Both the position numbers and the translations under genes were made by a program. The notes under the pieces are model-generated. The model made no database searches. It had not been told where the DNA came from and saw nothing but the letters and a program-made list of their open reading frames with translations. Below are positions 25,523 to 34,413 of a DNA stretch of 64,000 bases, one piece after another. Source of the stretch: an uncultured Oscillospiraceae bacterium (GTDB lineage: Bacteria > Bacillota > Clostridia > Oscillospirales > Oscillospiraceae); NCBI GenBank assembly GCA_947599925.1, contig CANQFT010000001.1, forward strand, positions 1 to 64,000. Direction: 5' to 3'. Position 1 is the first letter of the stretch, and every line of letters starts with the position of its first letter.

Positions 25523-26419
25523 TCAGCCGGACAGTCCGTCGGGACTGTCCGGCGTCTTTTGCCGCCTGGACCGGGCCCAGGGGACCCGGCCCGGCCGCGG
25601 CGGCGTCTCGTAGAACCGGGCGGTCTTGTCCCGCTCCGTGTCGTTCCACTTGTCAAAGCCCGCCGGGGCGATGTGGTCCCCTTGGATGGCGCAGTCCTCA
25701 AACTCGCACAGGCCGTAGTCCCGCCAGGGCCGGGCCAGGTAGACGCTGCCCGGCGCCACGCCGGGCTGGGCCGTCAGCCGACAGCGGCGGAACAAAAAGC
25801 CCTGGGTCTGCTCCTGGGCGTGGGCGGGGGCGGCGATGTAGCCGTGGCCCCGCGGGTCCACCAGCGAGCGCAGCTCGCAGTCCTCAAACAGCGCCTGGCC
25901 GCAGCCGAAGATGAAGTCCACCGTGCCCTCGATGACGCAGTTGCGAAAGACCTGGCGGCAGGACAGATCCCGGCGCAACGGGCCGGGCAGGAATCCGTCG
26001 TACCGGGCGATCAGGTCCCTGGGCAGCGGCCCCAGAAACAGGGTGTCCTGGGTGGAGGACAGGCGGCAGTCCTCCATGGCAAACCCGTCGCCGTAGACCG
26101 TCAGGGCCACCTCCTGCCCCTTGTTTTGAGGCTCCAGGGCGTCGTTGACGATGGACAGGCCCTCCATGGTCACCCCATCGGCGCACACAGCCACCGTCCA
26201 GGTCCGGAAGGTGTTGTACTCCCGGCCCTGAGAGTCCAGCTTCCTGGCGTAGTCGTCCCAGCACAGGCGGGTGGCGGCGCTGCCCGCGCCGCGAAGGGTC
26301 AGGGCGGGGGTGGTGATCATCACCTTCTGGCGGTACTCGCCGGGAGCCAGCTCCACCAGCGTCCCCGGCTCCGCCGCGTCCAAGGCTTTCTGCAGGTCGT
26401 CCTCCGGGCCCAGCCGCAT
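25523..26419 (-). CDS. Cytoplasmic pectin methylesterase (CE8)
   Basis: 298 residues from ATG 26419 (AAAGGAGCGG upstream). No signal peptide. A compact CE8 beta-helix with textbook motifs: STQDTLF (Gln/Asp acid), GTVDFIFG (nucleophile Asp) and YLARPWRDYG (Arg). It demethylates galacturonate residues, here probably on imported oligogalacturonides, since it lacks an export signal. It is transcribed divergently from the ABC importer operon and may share its AraC-type operator. The C-terminal residues (TPDSPDGLSG) are coded by the terminator hairpin. This is a second, non-secreted methylesterase beside the giant surface one, suggesting that partly methylated oligomers enter the cell. Confidence 0.9.
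   Translation of the reverse strand: MRLGPEDDLQKALDAAEPGTLVELAPGEYRQKVMITTPALTLRGAGSAATRLCWDDYARKLDSQGREYNTFRTWTVAVCADGVTMEGLSIVNDALEPQNKGQEVALTVYGDGFAMEDCRLSSTQDTLFLGPLPRDLIARYDGFLPGPLRRDLSCRQVFRNCVIEGTVDFIFGCGQALFEDCELRSLVDPRGHGYIAAPAHAQEQTQGFLFRRCRLTAQPGVAPGSVYLARPWRDYGLCEFEDCAIQGDHIAPAGFDKWNDTERDKTARFYETPPRPGRVPWARSRRQKTPDSPDGLSG
25526..25560. terminator. Bidirectional terminator overlapping the end of a CDS
   Basis: Perfect 12-bp stem GCCGGACAGTCC / GGACTGTCCGGC (25526-25553), with T-rich flanks on both strands. It terminates the esterase on plus. On minus the whole hairpin is translated as the last residues of the methylesterase, whose TGA stop lies just before the T-run. Confidence 0.85.
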
Positions 26420-26529
26420 AAAAACCGCTCCTTTCCAAACATAAAACCTATGGGTCCCTTATATAGATTGCACATAAGAGGATAACATTTTCTGCCAGCC
26501 AGTTGAAGTTTTTCACAGGTATTTATTCG

Positions 26530-26589
26530 TTTTATCCATGACTAGTTATGTTTTATCCATATACAAAGGGCAGACAGGGGATGTATAAT
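26530..26589 (+). promoter_or_regulatory. AraC-type operator and promoter of the ABC operon
   Basis: TTTTATCCAT at 26530-26539 recurs exactly at 26551-26560, a 21-bp period (two helical turns), the usual spacing of AraC half-sites. TATAAT is at 26584-26589, and no good -35 exists 17 bases upstream (ATACAA), as expected for an activator-dependent promoter. An AraC gene lies at 37.2 kb. The bases from 26420 to 26529 hold only the methylesterase leader and AT-rich sequence. Confidence 0.6.
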
Positions 26590-26671
26590 AACATAAATTG
26601 TGGGGTATAACCCCTGCGATTCTGTGCGTTTTGAACAAAGACGCCGTAGAAAAACCGCGAAGAGGCGACCC

Positions 26672-27268
26672 ATGAACAGACAACTGACCCTCCAGCAGTA
26701 TCGGACCATCGACCTGCTGCTCTTCGCCGCCATGCTGGCCATCTTTGAGTTCCTCATCGTCCGCTTCGCCACGGGTTCGATGTTTGGCACGGTCTCTCTG
26801 GCGGCGGCCCTCACCACCATCGTGTATATGCGCTGGGACTGGTGGGGCGGGATCCACGCGGCGCTGGCCGGCGGGCTCTTCTGCCTCTACTACGGCCAGG
26901 TGGCCGCCCAGCCCATCCAGTGGCGGGACTACCTTGTCTACATAGTTGGCGATCTCTTTTCCCTTTTCGCTGTGGCGGCCCTCAAGGGCTTGGGCAAGGA
27001 GCGGGTCCGGCAGAGCGTCTGGCTGAGCCTGGGGTTTGGCCTGTCGGTGGTTTTGCTGATGCAGGGCGGTCGGATGTTGATGGCCCTCGTCCTGGGCACG
27101 GCCCCTGGCGCCCTGATCCGAACCTACTTCCTCTATGATTCCCTGTCCATTCTCTTCACCTTGGTCATCACCTGGATCGTCCGCCGCTTGGACGGCGTTT
27201 TTGAAGATCAGAAGCACTACCTTCTGCGGCTGCAGGAGGAGCGCGAACGAAACAACACAGAACAGTGA
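26672..27268 (+). CDS. Uncharacterised integral membrane protein, first gene of the ABC operon
   Basis: 198 residues from ATG 26672 (GAAGAGGCGACCC before it). Five to six hydrophobic helices with little soluble mass, and a charged C-terminal tail. The compact size and Gly-rich helices (e.g. YMRWDWWGGIHAALAGG) recall substrate-binding S-components of ECF transporters, but no named family was recognised. It sits 15 bases ahead of the first ABC permease, so it is almost certainly co-transcribed. It may be an accessory to import; that is inference only. Confidence 0.6.
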   Translation: MNRQLTLQQYRTIDLLLFAAMLAIFEFLIVRFATGSMFGTVSLAAALTTIVYMRWDWWGGIHAALAGGLFCLYYGQVAAQPIQWRDYLVYIVGDLFSLFAVAALKGLGKERVRQSVWLSLGFGLSVVLLMQGGRMLMALVLGTAPGALIRTYFLYDSLSILFTLVITWIVRRLDGVFEDQKHYLLRLQEERERNNTEQ

Positions 27269-27283
27269 GCAAAGGAGAGGTCG

Positions 27284-28360
27284 ATGATGAAAGCAAAAGC
27301 CGCGGATTTCATCCTCTACGATCAGGCTACCGGCACCTACCGGGTAGACCCGGAGCAGGCCGTGCGGGATGACGTGGAGAAGCACCACTGGCTCCACGTG
27401 GGGCGGACCTTGGCCAAGGACTGGCGTCTCTACTTGATGCTGGTGCCCATGGTCCTGGTATTCCTGCTGTGGCGCTACCTGCCCATGTACGAGTTGTTGG
27501 GGTGCTTCAAAGTAGGCGACCAGGTGCTGACCGTCAACCAGCAGGCTTTCGCCGGCTTCTCCAACTTCAAGCTCCTCCTCACCGGCGGCAACAACCCCGC
27601 CATGTCGGTGGAGTTCTGGCGGGCCATGCGGAACACCTTCCTGCTCAGCTTTTACGGTCTGTGCTTTGGCTTCCCCATGCCCATCATCCTGGCCCTGTTC
27701 TTCAACGAGGTCAAGTCCAACGCCGCCCGCAGCGTGATGCAGGTGCTGACGTACTTGCCCAAGTTCATGTCCACCGTCGTCATGACCTCTCTGGTCATCA
27801 TGTTGGTCAAGCAGGGCTCCAGCGTCCAGGGCGTCGGCAGCGAGATGGGCGGCGTCATCAGCCAGGCGCTGGCGGGGCTGGGACTCATCTCCAAGCAGAC
27901 GGCAAAGGCCGGCCTGCTGAACGACCCGGCCTTCTTCCGCACCATCTACCAGGTCAGCGGTATCTGGGAGAGCGCGGGCTATGACTCCATCGTGTTCTTC
28001 GCCGCCATCATCGCCATCTCCCCCACCAGTTACGAAGCCGCCCAGATCGACGGCGCCAACAAGTGGGCCCAGATGCGCTACGTGGTCCTGCCCAGCATCC
28101 TCTCCACCGTGGTCATCATGCTCATCACCCGGATCGGCCACCTGCTGATGGTGGGCTACGAAAAGGTCATCCTGCTCTACAACGTCAACACCTACCAGAC
28201 CGCCGACGTGGTCTCCACCTTCTCCTACCGCTACGGCATGGAAAACAACCGCACCGGACTTGCCTCGGCGGCTGAGATGATGAACAACGTCGTGGGCATG
28301 ATGTTGGTCATCGGCGCCAACACCATCGCCAAGAAGGCCTCCAATACATCCCTCTACTAA
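27284..28360 (+). CDS. Sugar ABC transporter permease, LplB-like
   Basis: 358 residues; AAAGGAGAGG precedes ATG 27284. An N-terminal cytoplasmic stretch of about 50 residues, then six membrane segments of the MalF/LplB type. The EAA loop that docks the ATPase is present (EAAQIDGANKWAQMRYVVLP). LplB/YteP-type permeases import oligosaccharides from plant cell walls in Firmicutes; YteP handles rhamnogalacturonan products. It pairs with the next gene (19-base gap). Importing oligogalacturonides fits the surrounding genes. Confidence 0.88.
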   Translation: MMKAKAADFILYDQATGTYRVDPEQAVRDDVEKHHWLHVGRTLAKDWRLYLMLVPMVLVFLLWRYLPMYELLGCFKVGDQVLTVNQQAFAGFSNFKLLLTGGNNPAMSVEFWRAMRNTFLLSFYGLCFGFPMPIILALFFNEVKSNAARSVMQVLTYLPKFMSTVVMTSLVIMLVKQGSSVQGVGSEMGGVISQALAGLGLISKQTAKAGLLNDPAFFRTIYQVSGIWESAGYDSIVFFAAIIAISPTSYEAAQIDGANKWAQMRYVVLPSILSTVVIMLITRIGHLLMVGYEKVILLYNVNTYQTADVVSTFSYRYGMENNRTGLASAAEMMNNVVGMMLVIGANTIAKKASNTSLY

Positions 28361-28379
28361 GAAAGGGCGGTGAGACGAA

Positions 28380-29282
28380 ATGAAAAGAAAACTTGAGATC
28401 TCCGAACTGATCTTTAAGATCATCAGCTACACGCTCCTGACCGTGTTCGCCCTGTGCTGTCTCTACCCCTTCGTGTACGCCATCTCCTCCGCCATCTCCG
28501 GCGTCAGCGCCGTGGAGAACAGCGAGGTGTTCCTCTGGCCCCTGGCCGGTAAGACGGGCATCCAGTTCGAGGCCTTTGGCGAGATGTTCGGCAACAATAT
28601 GTTCTGGAACTCCTACTCCAACACCCTGTTCCTCACCCTGTACGGCACCCTGTGGTCCATGCTGACCGCCATTCTGGGCGCCTACGCCCTGAGCAAGAAG
28701 CGGCTGCTGTTCCGCAAGAGCTTCAACTTCTTCCTGGTGTTCACCATGTGGTTCTCCGCCGGCATCGTGCCCCAGTACCTGAACTACATCGCCACCAGCA
28801 AGGCCTTTGAGGCCGTGGGCATCACCGACGACAAGTGGTTGGTGGTCATCGCCATGGGTATGGCGGCCATGAACATCATCCTGCTGCGAAACGCCTTTGA
28901 GGGCGTTCCCTCCGAGATCGAGGAGGCCGCCATCGTGGACGGCGCCACCGAGATGCAGGTGCTCACCAAGGTATACATCCCCATGAGCAAGTCCACCATC
29001 GCCACGGTGTCCCTGCTCTTCGCCATCTCCCGCTGGAACGGCTACTTCTGGGCCCGCCAGATGATCGACAACTCCAACGAGCACCCGCTGCAGGTGTTCC
29101 TGCGGAACCAGCTGGAGCAGTACACCGACTCCGAGTACATCGCGGGCTGGAACCGCAACTACGCCCCTGACTCCGTGATCTACGCCCTGGTGGTCTGCTC
29201 GGTCATTCCCATCCTTATCATCTACCCCTTCATCCAGAAATACTTTGCCAAGGGCGTCAACGTCGGCGGCGTGAAGGAGTAA
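28380..29282 (+). CDS. Sugar ABC transporter permease, LplC/YtcP-like
   Basis: 300 residues, six membrane segments, MalG/LplC type. The EAA loop reads EEAAIVDGATEMQVLTKVY. It follows the partner permease after 19 bases (AAAGGGCGGTGAGACGAA as leader). It should form the heterodimeric channel with the preceding protein. The C-terminal KGVNVGGVKE is typical of this subfamily. Confidence 0.88.
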   Translation: MKRKLEISELIFKIISYTLLTVFALCCLYPFVYAISSAISGVSAVENSEVFLWPLAGKTGIQFEAFGEMFGNNMFWNSYSNTLFLTLYGTLWSMLTAILGAYALSKKRLLFRKSFNFFLVFTMWFSAGIVPQYLNYIATSKAFEAVGITDDKWLVVIAMGMAAMNIILLRNAFEGVPSEIEEAAIVDGATEMQVLTKVYIPMSKSTIATVSLLFAISRWNGYFWARQMIDNSNEHPLQVFLRNQLEQYTDSEYIAGWNRNYAPDSVIYALVVCSVIPILIIYPFIQKYFAKGVNVGGVKE

Positions 29283-29331
29283 AGAAATAATCCACACGGG
29301 CCCTGAGCCCAACCCATTTCAAGGAGGAACG

Positions 29332-31482
29332 ATGAAAATGAAAAAGACACTTGCCCTTGGCCTTGCCCTGCTGATGCTGCTGGGCGCTCTGGCTGGCTGT
29401 GGCCCATCCATCTCTGTCCAGCCTGAGAACGGCGACTCCGACAGCAACAACACCGCCACCACCTCTACTTATAACAACCCCGACCTGGCCTTCACCCCCG
29501 GCACCGTGCTCCGCATGGCCGTGGGCTACAACTCCACCAAGACCGGCCTGTTCTTTGACGCCGAGGTCGCCGGCTCCGGCATCACCCTGGCCGACGGCAA
29601 GACCTACAACACCGGCGACCTGAAGCCCACTTGGGTGGAGATCCAGAACGACCTGGGCATGGTCTTTGAGGACAAGTACCAGGGCAACAGCGACTCCAAG
29701 GAGTTCGAGTACTGGAAGGAAAAGCTCACCGATGTGGACATGGTGGCGGGCACCGCTACCCAGCTGGGTGAGTACGGCGTGGCCGGCAGCCTGGTGAACA
29801 TCGCCGACTATCTGGACAAGATGCCCAACTTCAAGGCTTACCTGGACGCCAACCCCATCGTCCGTATGTCCATCACCAGCGACACCGACAACGGCGGCAT
29901 CTTCTTCAGCCCCTACTTTGACGGCGTGGACGACATCGAGCGTATGCCCCTGATGCGCACCGACTGGGTCCGCAAGCTGCTGGACGGCGACGGCGCCTTC
30001 GCCGCGGACGCCTCCGGCACCACCGCCACCCCCGTCTATGAGCCCTATATGCCCACCTCCGGCAAGATCGACATCGACGTGGTCACCCCCGACGGCTCCA
30101 GCGTGGAGACCGTCACCAAGGACTACGACGCCGCCGGCAACATCATCGCCAAGATGAACGCCGTCGGTCCCATGAGCGGCGTGGACGCGGTGAATATGCT
30201 CCGTGACTACATCGACCAGGCCTACGGCGGCTACTACGGCACCAACCGCTCCGACCTCTTCATCGGCCAGAACGCCGCCTGGGACGCCGACGAGCTGGTG
30301 GCCCTGCTGCGCTGCGTGGTCTCCAACGCCCAGACCCTCAACGGAACCGACCAGATCCAGGGCCTGTTCTGCCGCGAGGACAACAACAACCAGCGCCGTC
30401 TGGACATGGTCCATCTGGCGGGCGTGCTCTTCGGCGTGCGCGGCCTGGAGTCCCGCAAGGATTACCTCTATGTGGACACCGAGGGCAATCTCCGCGACGC
30501 CCGTCAGGAGACCGCCACCTATGAGGCCCTGGACAAGATGAACGACCTGGTGAAAGAGGGCCTGGTCTCCACCGCCTTCGTCAACAACGAGGAGGTCAAC
30601 TCCAAGCAGTACCTGACCAACGACCTGGGCTTCATGCACTTCGACTACAACCAGACCCAGACCCTCTTCAACGACCAGCCCGACGTGCTGGATGCCGCCG
30701 CCGGCGAGGAGTACCGGGCCGTTATGGTCCCCGTGGCCCGCTGGTATGACGGCACCGACCCCAACGGCGTGTATATGCGCTTCGCTGAGTCCTGGCGCAG
30801 CGTGAAGCCCGGCGGCTGGGCCATCTCTGCCGCTGGCGTCAAGGGCAACGACGACAAGCTCAACGCCTGCCTGGCCCTGATCGACTTCGCCTACACCGAC
30901 GAGGGCATGATCCTCCTCAGCTATGGTCCCAAGGCCTTCCGCGCCGACACCACCTTCAACTTCAACGGCCAGCAGATGCCCGAGATCTCCGAGGCCTGCC
31001 GGGAAGAGCTCTGGGACAAGGCCGGCGGCAACTACACCAACTACGCCCGCCAGTACCTGGGCTCCACCCTCTCCTTCGTCAAGTGCCAGTCCTTCGAGTA
31101 TCAATGCACCACCGAGGTGGGCAAGGAGGGCGCCGGTTACATCTCCAACGCCATCGGCCTGGGCACCATCAAGCACCCTGCGCTGGCCGTTGACCCCTCC
31201 AACTGGTGGTACACCAGCGTGCCCACCACCCTGCCCACCACCAAGGTCGAAAACGACCAGATCAACAGCTACTCCAACCTGGGCAGCGTGATGTTCGGCA
31301 CCTCCTCCGACCAGAAGAACATCCTGGTGGACATCATCGTGGGCGGCTACAAGGAAGAGGGCATGAGTGACCCCGCCTCCGCCGCCGCCACGGTGGCCAG
31401 CGCCTACTCCGGCACGCAGTATCTGGAGCTCCAGAACCGCGGCTGGCAGCGCGCCATCGACTTCTACAACAGCATCCAGTAA
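29332..31482 (+). CDS. Extracellular sugar-binding lipoprotein of the ABC importer, extra-large
   Basis: 716 residues from ATG 29332 (AAGGAGGAAC). Lipobox ALAGC near residue 23, then a Ser/Thr/Asn linker. The remainder resembles family-1 extracellular solute-binding proteins found with LplB-type permeases, though at about 75 kDa it is larger than the usual 500-550 residues of that group. The C-terminal third contains aromatic-rich segments consistent with oligosaccharide stacking. It captures substrate outside the membrane and delivers it to the two permeases. A stem-loop follows the gene, as often seen after highly expressed binding-protein genes. Confidence 0.85.
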   Translation: MKMKKTLALGLALLMLLGALAGCGPSISVQPENGDSDSNNTATTSTYNNPDLAFTPGTVLRMAVGYNSTKTGLFFDAEVAGSGITLADGKTYNTGDLKPTWVEIQNDLGMVFEDKYQGNSDSKEFEYWKEKLTDVDMVAGTATQLGEYGVAGSLVNIADYLDKMPNFKAYLDANPIVRMSITSDTDNGGIFFSPYFDGVDDIERMPLMRTDWVRKLLDGDGAFAADASGTTATPVYEPYMPTSGKIDIDVVTPDGSSVETVTKDYDAAGNIIAKMNAVGPMSGVDAVNMLRDYIDQAYGGYYGTNRSDLFIGQNAAWDADELVALLRCVVSNAQTLNGTDQIQGLFCREDNNNQRRLDMVHLAGVLFGVRGLESRKDYLYVDTEGNLRDARQETATYEALDKMNDLVKEGLVSTAFVNNEEVNSKQYLTNDLGFMHFDYNQTQTLFNDQPDVLDAAAGEEYRAVMVPVARWYDGTDPNGVYMRFAESWRSVKPGGWAISAAGVKGNDDKLNACLALIDFAYTDEGMILLSYGPKAFRADTTFNFNGQQMPEISEACREELWDKAGGNYTNYARQYLGSTLSFVKCQSFEYQCTTEVGKEGAGYISNAIGLGTIKHPALAVDPSNWWYTSVPTTLPTTKVENDQINSYSNLGSVMFGTSSDQKNILVDIIVGGYKEEGMSDPASAAATVASAYSGTQYLELQNRGWQRAIDFYNSIQ

Positions 31483-31518
31483 CGGTAGCTGCCTCTGACG
31501 CAGCTTGGTAAGGCTACC

Positions 31519-31553
31519 TTCCCCAGTTCCTCCGCGTTGGGGGGACTGGGGAA
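31519..31553 (+). other. Intra-operon stem-loop after the binding-protein gene
   Basis: TTCCCCAGTTCC / GGGGACTGGGGAA with no T-run. It probably stabilises the upstream mRNA or attenuates the downstream genes rather than ending transcription. Confidence 0.55.
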
Positions 31554-31575
31554 CGGGTAAAACAGGGAGGTCGCT

Positions 31576-32169
31576 ATGTATAAGAAACAAGTCAAACTGC
31601 AACGGGTGTTTTGCCTGTTGGCCCTCATCGCCAGCGCGCTGGTCTTTGTCTACTCGCTGGGACTGGTGACGGACCTCTACGACTCGCTGTACACCGCAAG
31701 GGGATATGTCACAGGCGCGGAGATCTTCGATGACATCCAGCCCTTCAACAACCAGTTGATGCTGGCGGGTCTTGGTCTGATCATCCTCTCCCTGGGCCTG
31801 TTCCTCACCAGCACCCACATCCGCCGCCGCTACTACATCGGCAACTACGCGGCCACCGCCATCTGGTCTGTGGCCGCCGTGGCTGTGGCCGTGTGGAGCC
31901 ACATCCAAATCGAGGCGTTCAAGAACCAGTTCCTCACCACCGTGAACTTCGAGGAGCTGAGGGAATACGCCGACCGGTTCAAGACCCTCTACACCGAATC
32001 CACCTTCTGGTTCGACGCGCACTATCTTGTCCTCGGCGTGCTCTTGCTCACCGTGGTCATCCTGGTGGGCAACGTCATCTGGAAGATGAACCTCATGAAG
32101 CAGGAGGCCGCCCTTCTCGACGGCTCCGCCGCCAAACTGACCAGCGGCGCCGCAGCCAAGGCCCAGTGA
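31576..32169 (+). CDS. Uncharacterised four-helix membrane protein of the ABC operon
   Basis: 197 residues; GGGAGGTCGCT precedes ATG 31576. Four predicted membrane segments (about 10-32, 58-78, 88-112, 150-175). Between helices 3 and 4 lies an extracytoplasmic-looking loop rich in charged and aromatic residues, and the tail is cytoplasmic and Ala/Lys-rich. No family recognised. Its position between the binding protein and the first ATPase argues for a role in the importer. Three more such proteins follow in the operon. Confidence 0.65.
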   Translation: MYKKQVKLQRVFCLLALIASALVFVYSLGLVTDLYDSLYTARGYVTGAEIFDDIQPFNNQLMLAGLGLIILSLGLFLTSTHIRRRYYIGNYAATAIWSVAAVAVAVWSHIQIEAFKNQFLTTVNFEELREYADRFKTLYTESTFWFDAHYLVLGVLLLTVVILVGNVIWKMNLMKQEAALLDGSAAKLTSGAAAKAQ

Positions 32170-32227
32170 ACCAAGGCCCCGCAGAAGAGCCCACCGCGCT
32201 TATGAATTAGAAGGAGGCGACAGCATC

Positions 32228-32746
32228 ATGAACGAAGAGCAGATGATCCGACGGGACAGAATGCGCTTCAAGAAAAACAAATTGTCCGCCAATCTCACGT
32301 TGCTGGCCATTGTGCTGGACGTGCTGTACTTTGTCAACATCTATCAGAACGACGCCGGTTCCTACTACCACAACTGGATCATCGGCGTCTCCGTGGTCTA
32401 CAATCTGATCTTCATGTTGGCCGCGTTCCTCTCGGAAGAGGGCGTGAAGAACTACAAGGAGCTCTACTCCATTCCCCTGGTGATCCTGGGCGTGATCCAG
32501 ATCGTCCGCATATTCATCCTTCCCTGGCAGGCCCACAGCTACATCAACGTAGATGCCGGCTTCCCTGAGCCCCCCATGGGCAACGGCCAGTTCACCTACC
32601 TGGTCATCCTGCTCATCGCCTCGGCGGTGTGCCTGGTGGCTGCGGCTGTGATCAACTTTATCAAGTGCAACGCGCTGGCAGTCCACATGAAGATGCTGGA
32701 AGAGCGTTCCGCCGCGAGCGGCGCTCTGGCCGGCAAGAGCGCGTAA
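32228..32746 (+). CDS. Uncharacterised four-helix membrane protein of the ABC operon
   Basis: 172 residues; AGAAGGAGGCGACAGCATC precedes ATG 32228. A basic N-terminus (about residues 8-20) is followed by four membrane segments. A loop with PEPPMGNGQFTY lies before the last helix. The C-terminus ends in a short cytoplasmic tail. No known domain recognised. It is 12 bases upstream of the first ATPase gene, which points to tight co-expression. Confidence 0.65.
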   Translation: MNEEQMIRRDRMRFKKNKLSANLTLLAIVLDVLYFVNIYQNDAGSYYHNWIIGVSVVYNLIFMLAAFLSEEGVKNYKELYSIPLVILGVIQIVRIFILPWQAHSYINVDAGFPEPPMGNGQFTYLVILLIASAVCLVAAAVINFIKCNALAVHMKMLEERSAASGALAGKSA

Positions 32747-32758
32747 GGAGGGGTCAAG

Positions 32759-33835
32759 ATGGCAGAACTGAGTTTACAGCATATCGACAAGATATACGAT
32801 AACAATGTTCAGGCGGTCTTTGACTTCAACCTGGACGTAAAAGACGGCGAACTCATCGTGCTGGTGGGACCCTCCGGCTGCGGCAAGTCCACCACCCTCC
32901 GCATGGTGGCCGGACTGGAGGACATCTCCAAGGGCCGGCTCTACCTGGACGGCAAGGACATCACCCAGACCCCGGCCAAGGACCGGGACATGGCCATGGT
33001 CTTCCAGAACTACGCCCTCTACGGCCACATGACCATCTACGAGAACATGGCCTTCTCCCTGACCTTGCGGAAAGAGAACCCCAACGTCATCCACAAGAAG
33101 GTCCTGGCGGCGGCGGAGATCCTGGGCCTGACCTCCCAGCTGAACAAAAAGCCCGACCAGCTCTCCGGCGGCCAGCGCCAGCGTGTGGCCATGGGCCGGT
33201 CCATCGTCCGCAACCCCAAGGTGTTCCTCTTTGACGAGCCCCTCTCCAACCTGGACGCCAAGCTCCGCGGCGCCACCCGCCGGGAGATCCTGCTCCTCCA
33301 CAAGCGGCTCAAGGCCACCATGCTCTACGTCACCCACGACCAGACCGAGGCGTTGACCCTGGCCGACCGCATCGTGTGTATGTCCATGGGTCACGTCCAG
33401 CAGGTGGGCACGCCCCTGGAGCTCTACGATTCCCCCAACAACGTGTTCGTGGCCAGCTTCATCGGTCTGCCGCCCATGAACCTCTTCGACGCGAAGGTGG
33501 ACGGGGACGACCTGCTCATCCAGCAGGGCCAGGGCTACCGCGTCCCCCTCACCGCCCAGGAGAAGCAGATGCTGGCCGCCTACCAGGGCAAGGAGATCAT
33601 CCTGGGCGTCCGCCCCGAGGACATCGGAGAGGGCGCGGGCTTCCCGGTGGTGGTGTCCAACAACGAGAACCTGGGCATGAACACCCTGGTCTACGGCAAC
33701 ATCGGCGGCCCCGGCGGCGTGAAGATCTGCGCCAAGCTCAAGGGCTGGATCGGCCACCAGCACGGGGACAACGTCCAGTTCACCATCAAGCGCAAGCATC
33801 TCTTTGACAAAGAGACGACCAACGCCATTCGGTAA
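32759..33835 (+). CDS. Sugar ABC transporter ATPase, MsmX/UgpC-like (first)
   Basis: 358 residues; AAGGAGGGGTCAAG precedes ATG 32759. Walker A GPSGCGKST, Q-loop FQNYALYGHMT, signature LSGGQRQRVAMGRS, Walker B FLFDEPLSNLDAK and switch YVTHDQTEA are complete. The C-terminal ~120 residues form the OB/TOBE regulatory domain of the MalK/MsmX group. It should energise the two permeases of this operon. A second ATPase of the same group lies two genes on; the two could form a heterodimer or serve different permease sets. Confidence 0.92.
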   Translation: MAELSLQHIDKIYDNNVQAVFDFNLDVKDGELIVLVGPSGCGKSTTLRMVAGLEDISKGRLYLDGKDITQTPAKDRDMAMVFQNYALYGHMTIYENMAFSLTLRKENPNVIHKKVLAAAEILGLTSQLNKKPDQLSGGQRQRVAMGRSIVRNPKVFLFDEPLSNLDAKLRGATRREILLLHKRLKATMLYVTHDQTEALTLADRIVCMSMGHVQQVGTPLELYDSPNNVFVASFIGLPPMNLFDAKVDGDDLLIQQGQGYRVPLTAQEKQMLAAYQGKEIILGVRPEDIGEGAGFPVVVSNNENLGMNTLVYGNIGGPGGVKICAKLKGWIGHQHGDNVQFTIKRKHLFDKETTNAIR

Positions 33836-33848
33836 GGGGGCGAGAGAC

Positions 33849-34412
33849 ATGGAAAAGAAGAAATTGGGCTTCGTGGGGGGCCTCAAGGAGTTCTGCCGCA
33901 AGCGCATCGTGGCGCTGAAGCACAAACCCCAGACCATTCCCATGATCATGCTGGTCATCACCTTCCTGTATTACTCGCTGAACCTGACCAAGATCTCCAA
34001 CGCCACCGCCATCGTGAACAAGACCCCCATGGGTCTGTGCGGCTTCATCACCATGCTGTTCTCCATGCTGGCCCTGGTGTGCTTCATGAACTCCTTCCCC
34101 AGCCGCAAGCCGGTGAATAAGCCCATGCTGATCCTCATGTTCGCCATGATGCTGGGCGTGCTGGGCGCGGACGCCATCTACTACATGACGGTGATCAACG
34201 CCGCCGCCACCACCAAGCTCACCATCGACAAGGTCAACGTGATGAACGGCGCCCTCCAGGTCCTCACGGTCCATGTGGTCCTGATCGTCATCTCCCTGGC
34301 CCTGGTGGTGCTGATGCCCCTTTACAGCAAGCTGATCCGCAAGATCAAGACCAGCGTAGAGGTGGAGGCCGGCGGAGAAATGGCCGCCATCGACGTCTCC
34401 GGCGAGGACTAA
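33849..34412 (+). CDS. Uncharacterised four-helix membrane protein of the ABC operon
   Basis: 187 residues from ATG 33849 (AAGGGGGCGAGAGAC; the upstream in-frame start overlaps the ATPase gene). A basic cytoplasmic N-terminus of about 35 residues (KEFCRKRIVALKHKPQT) is followed by four membrane segments: one with ITFLYYSLNLTKISNAT, then a Met-rich pair, then the C-terminal helix. No domain recognised. It sits between the two ATPase genes, again implying a link to the ABC machine. Confidence 0.65.
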   Translation: MEKKKLGFVGGLKEFCRKRIVALKHKPQTIPMIMLVITFLYYSLNLTKISNATAIVNKTPMGLCGFITMLFSMLALVCFMNSFPSRKPVNKPMLILMFAMMLGVLGADAIYYMTVINAAATTKLTIDKVNVMNGALQVLTVHVVLIVISLALVVLMPLYSKLIRKIKTSVEVEAGGEMAAIDVSGED

Positions 34413-34413
34413 T

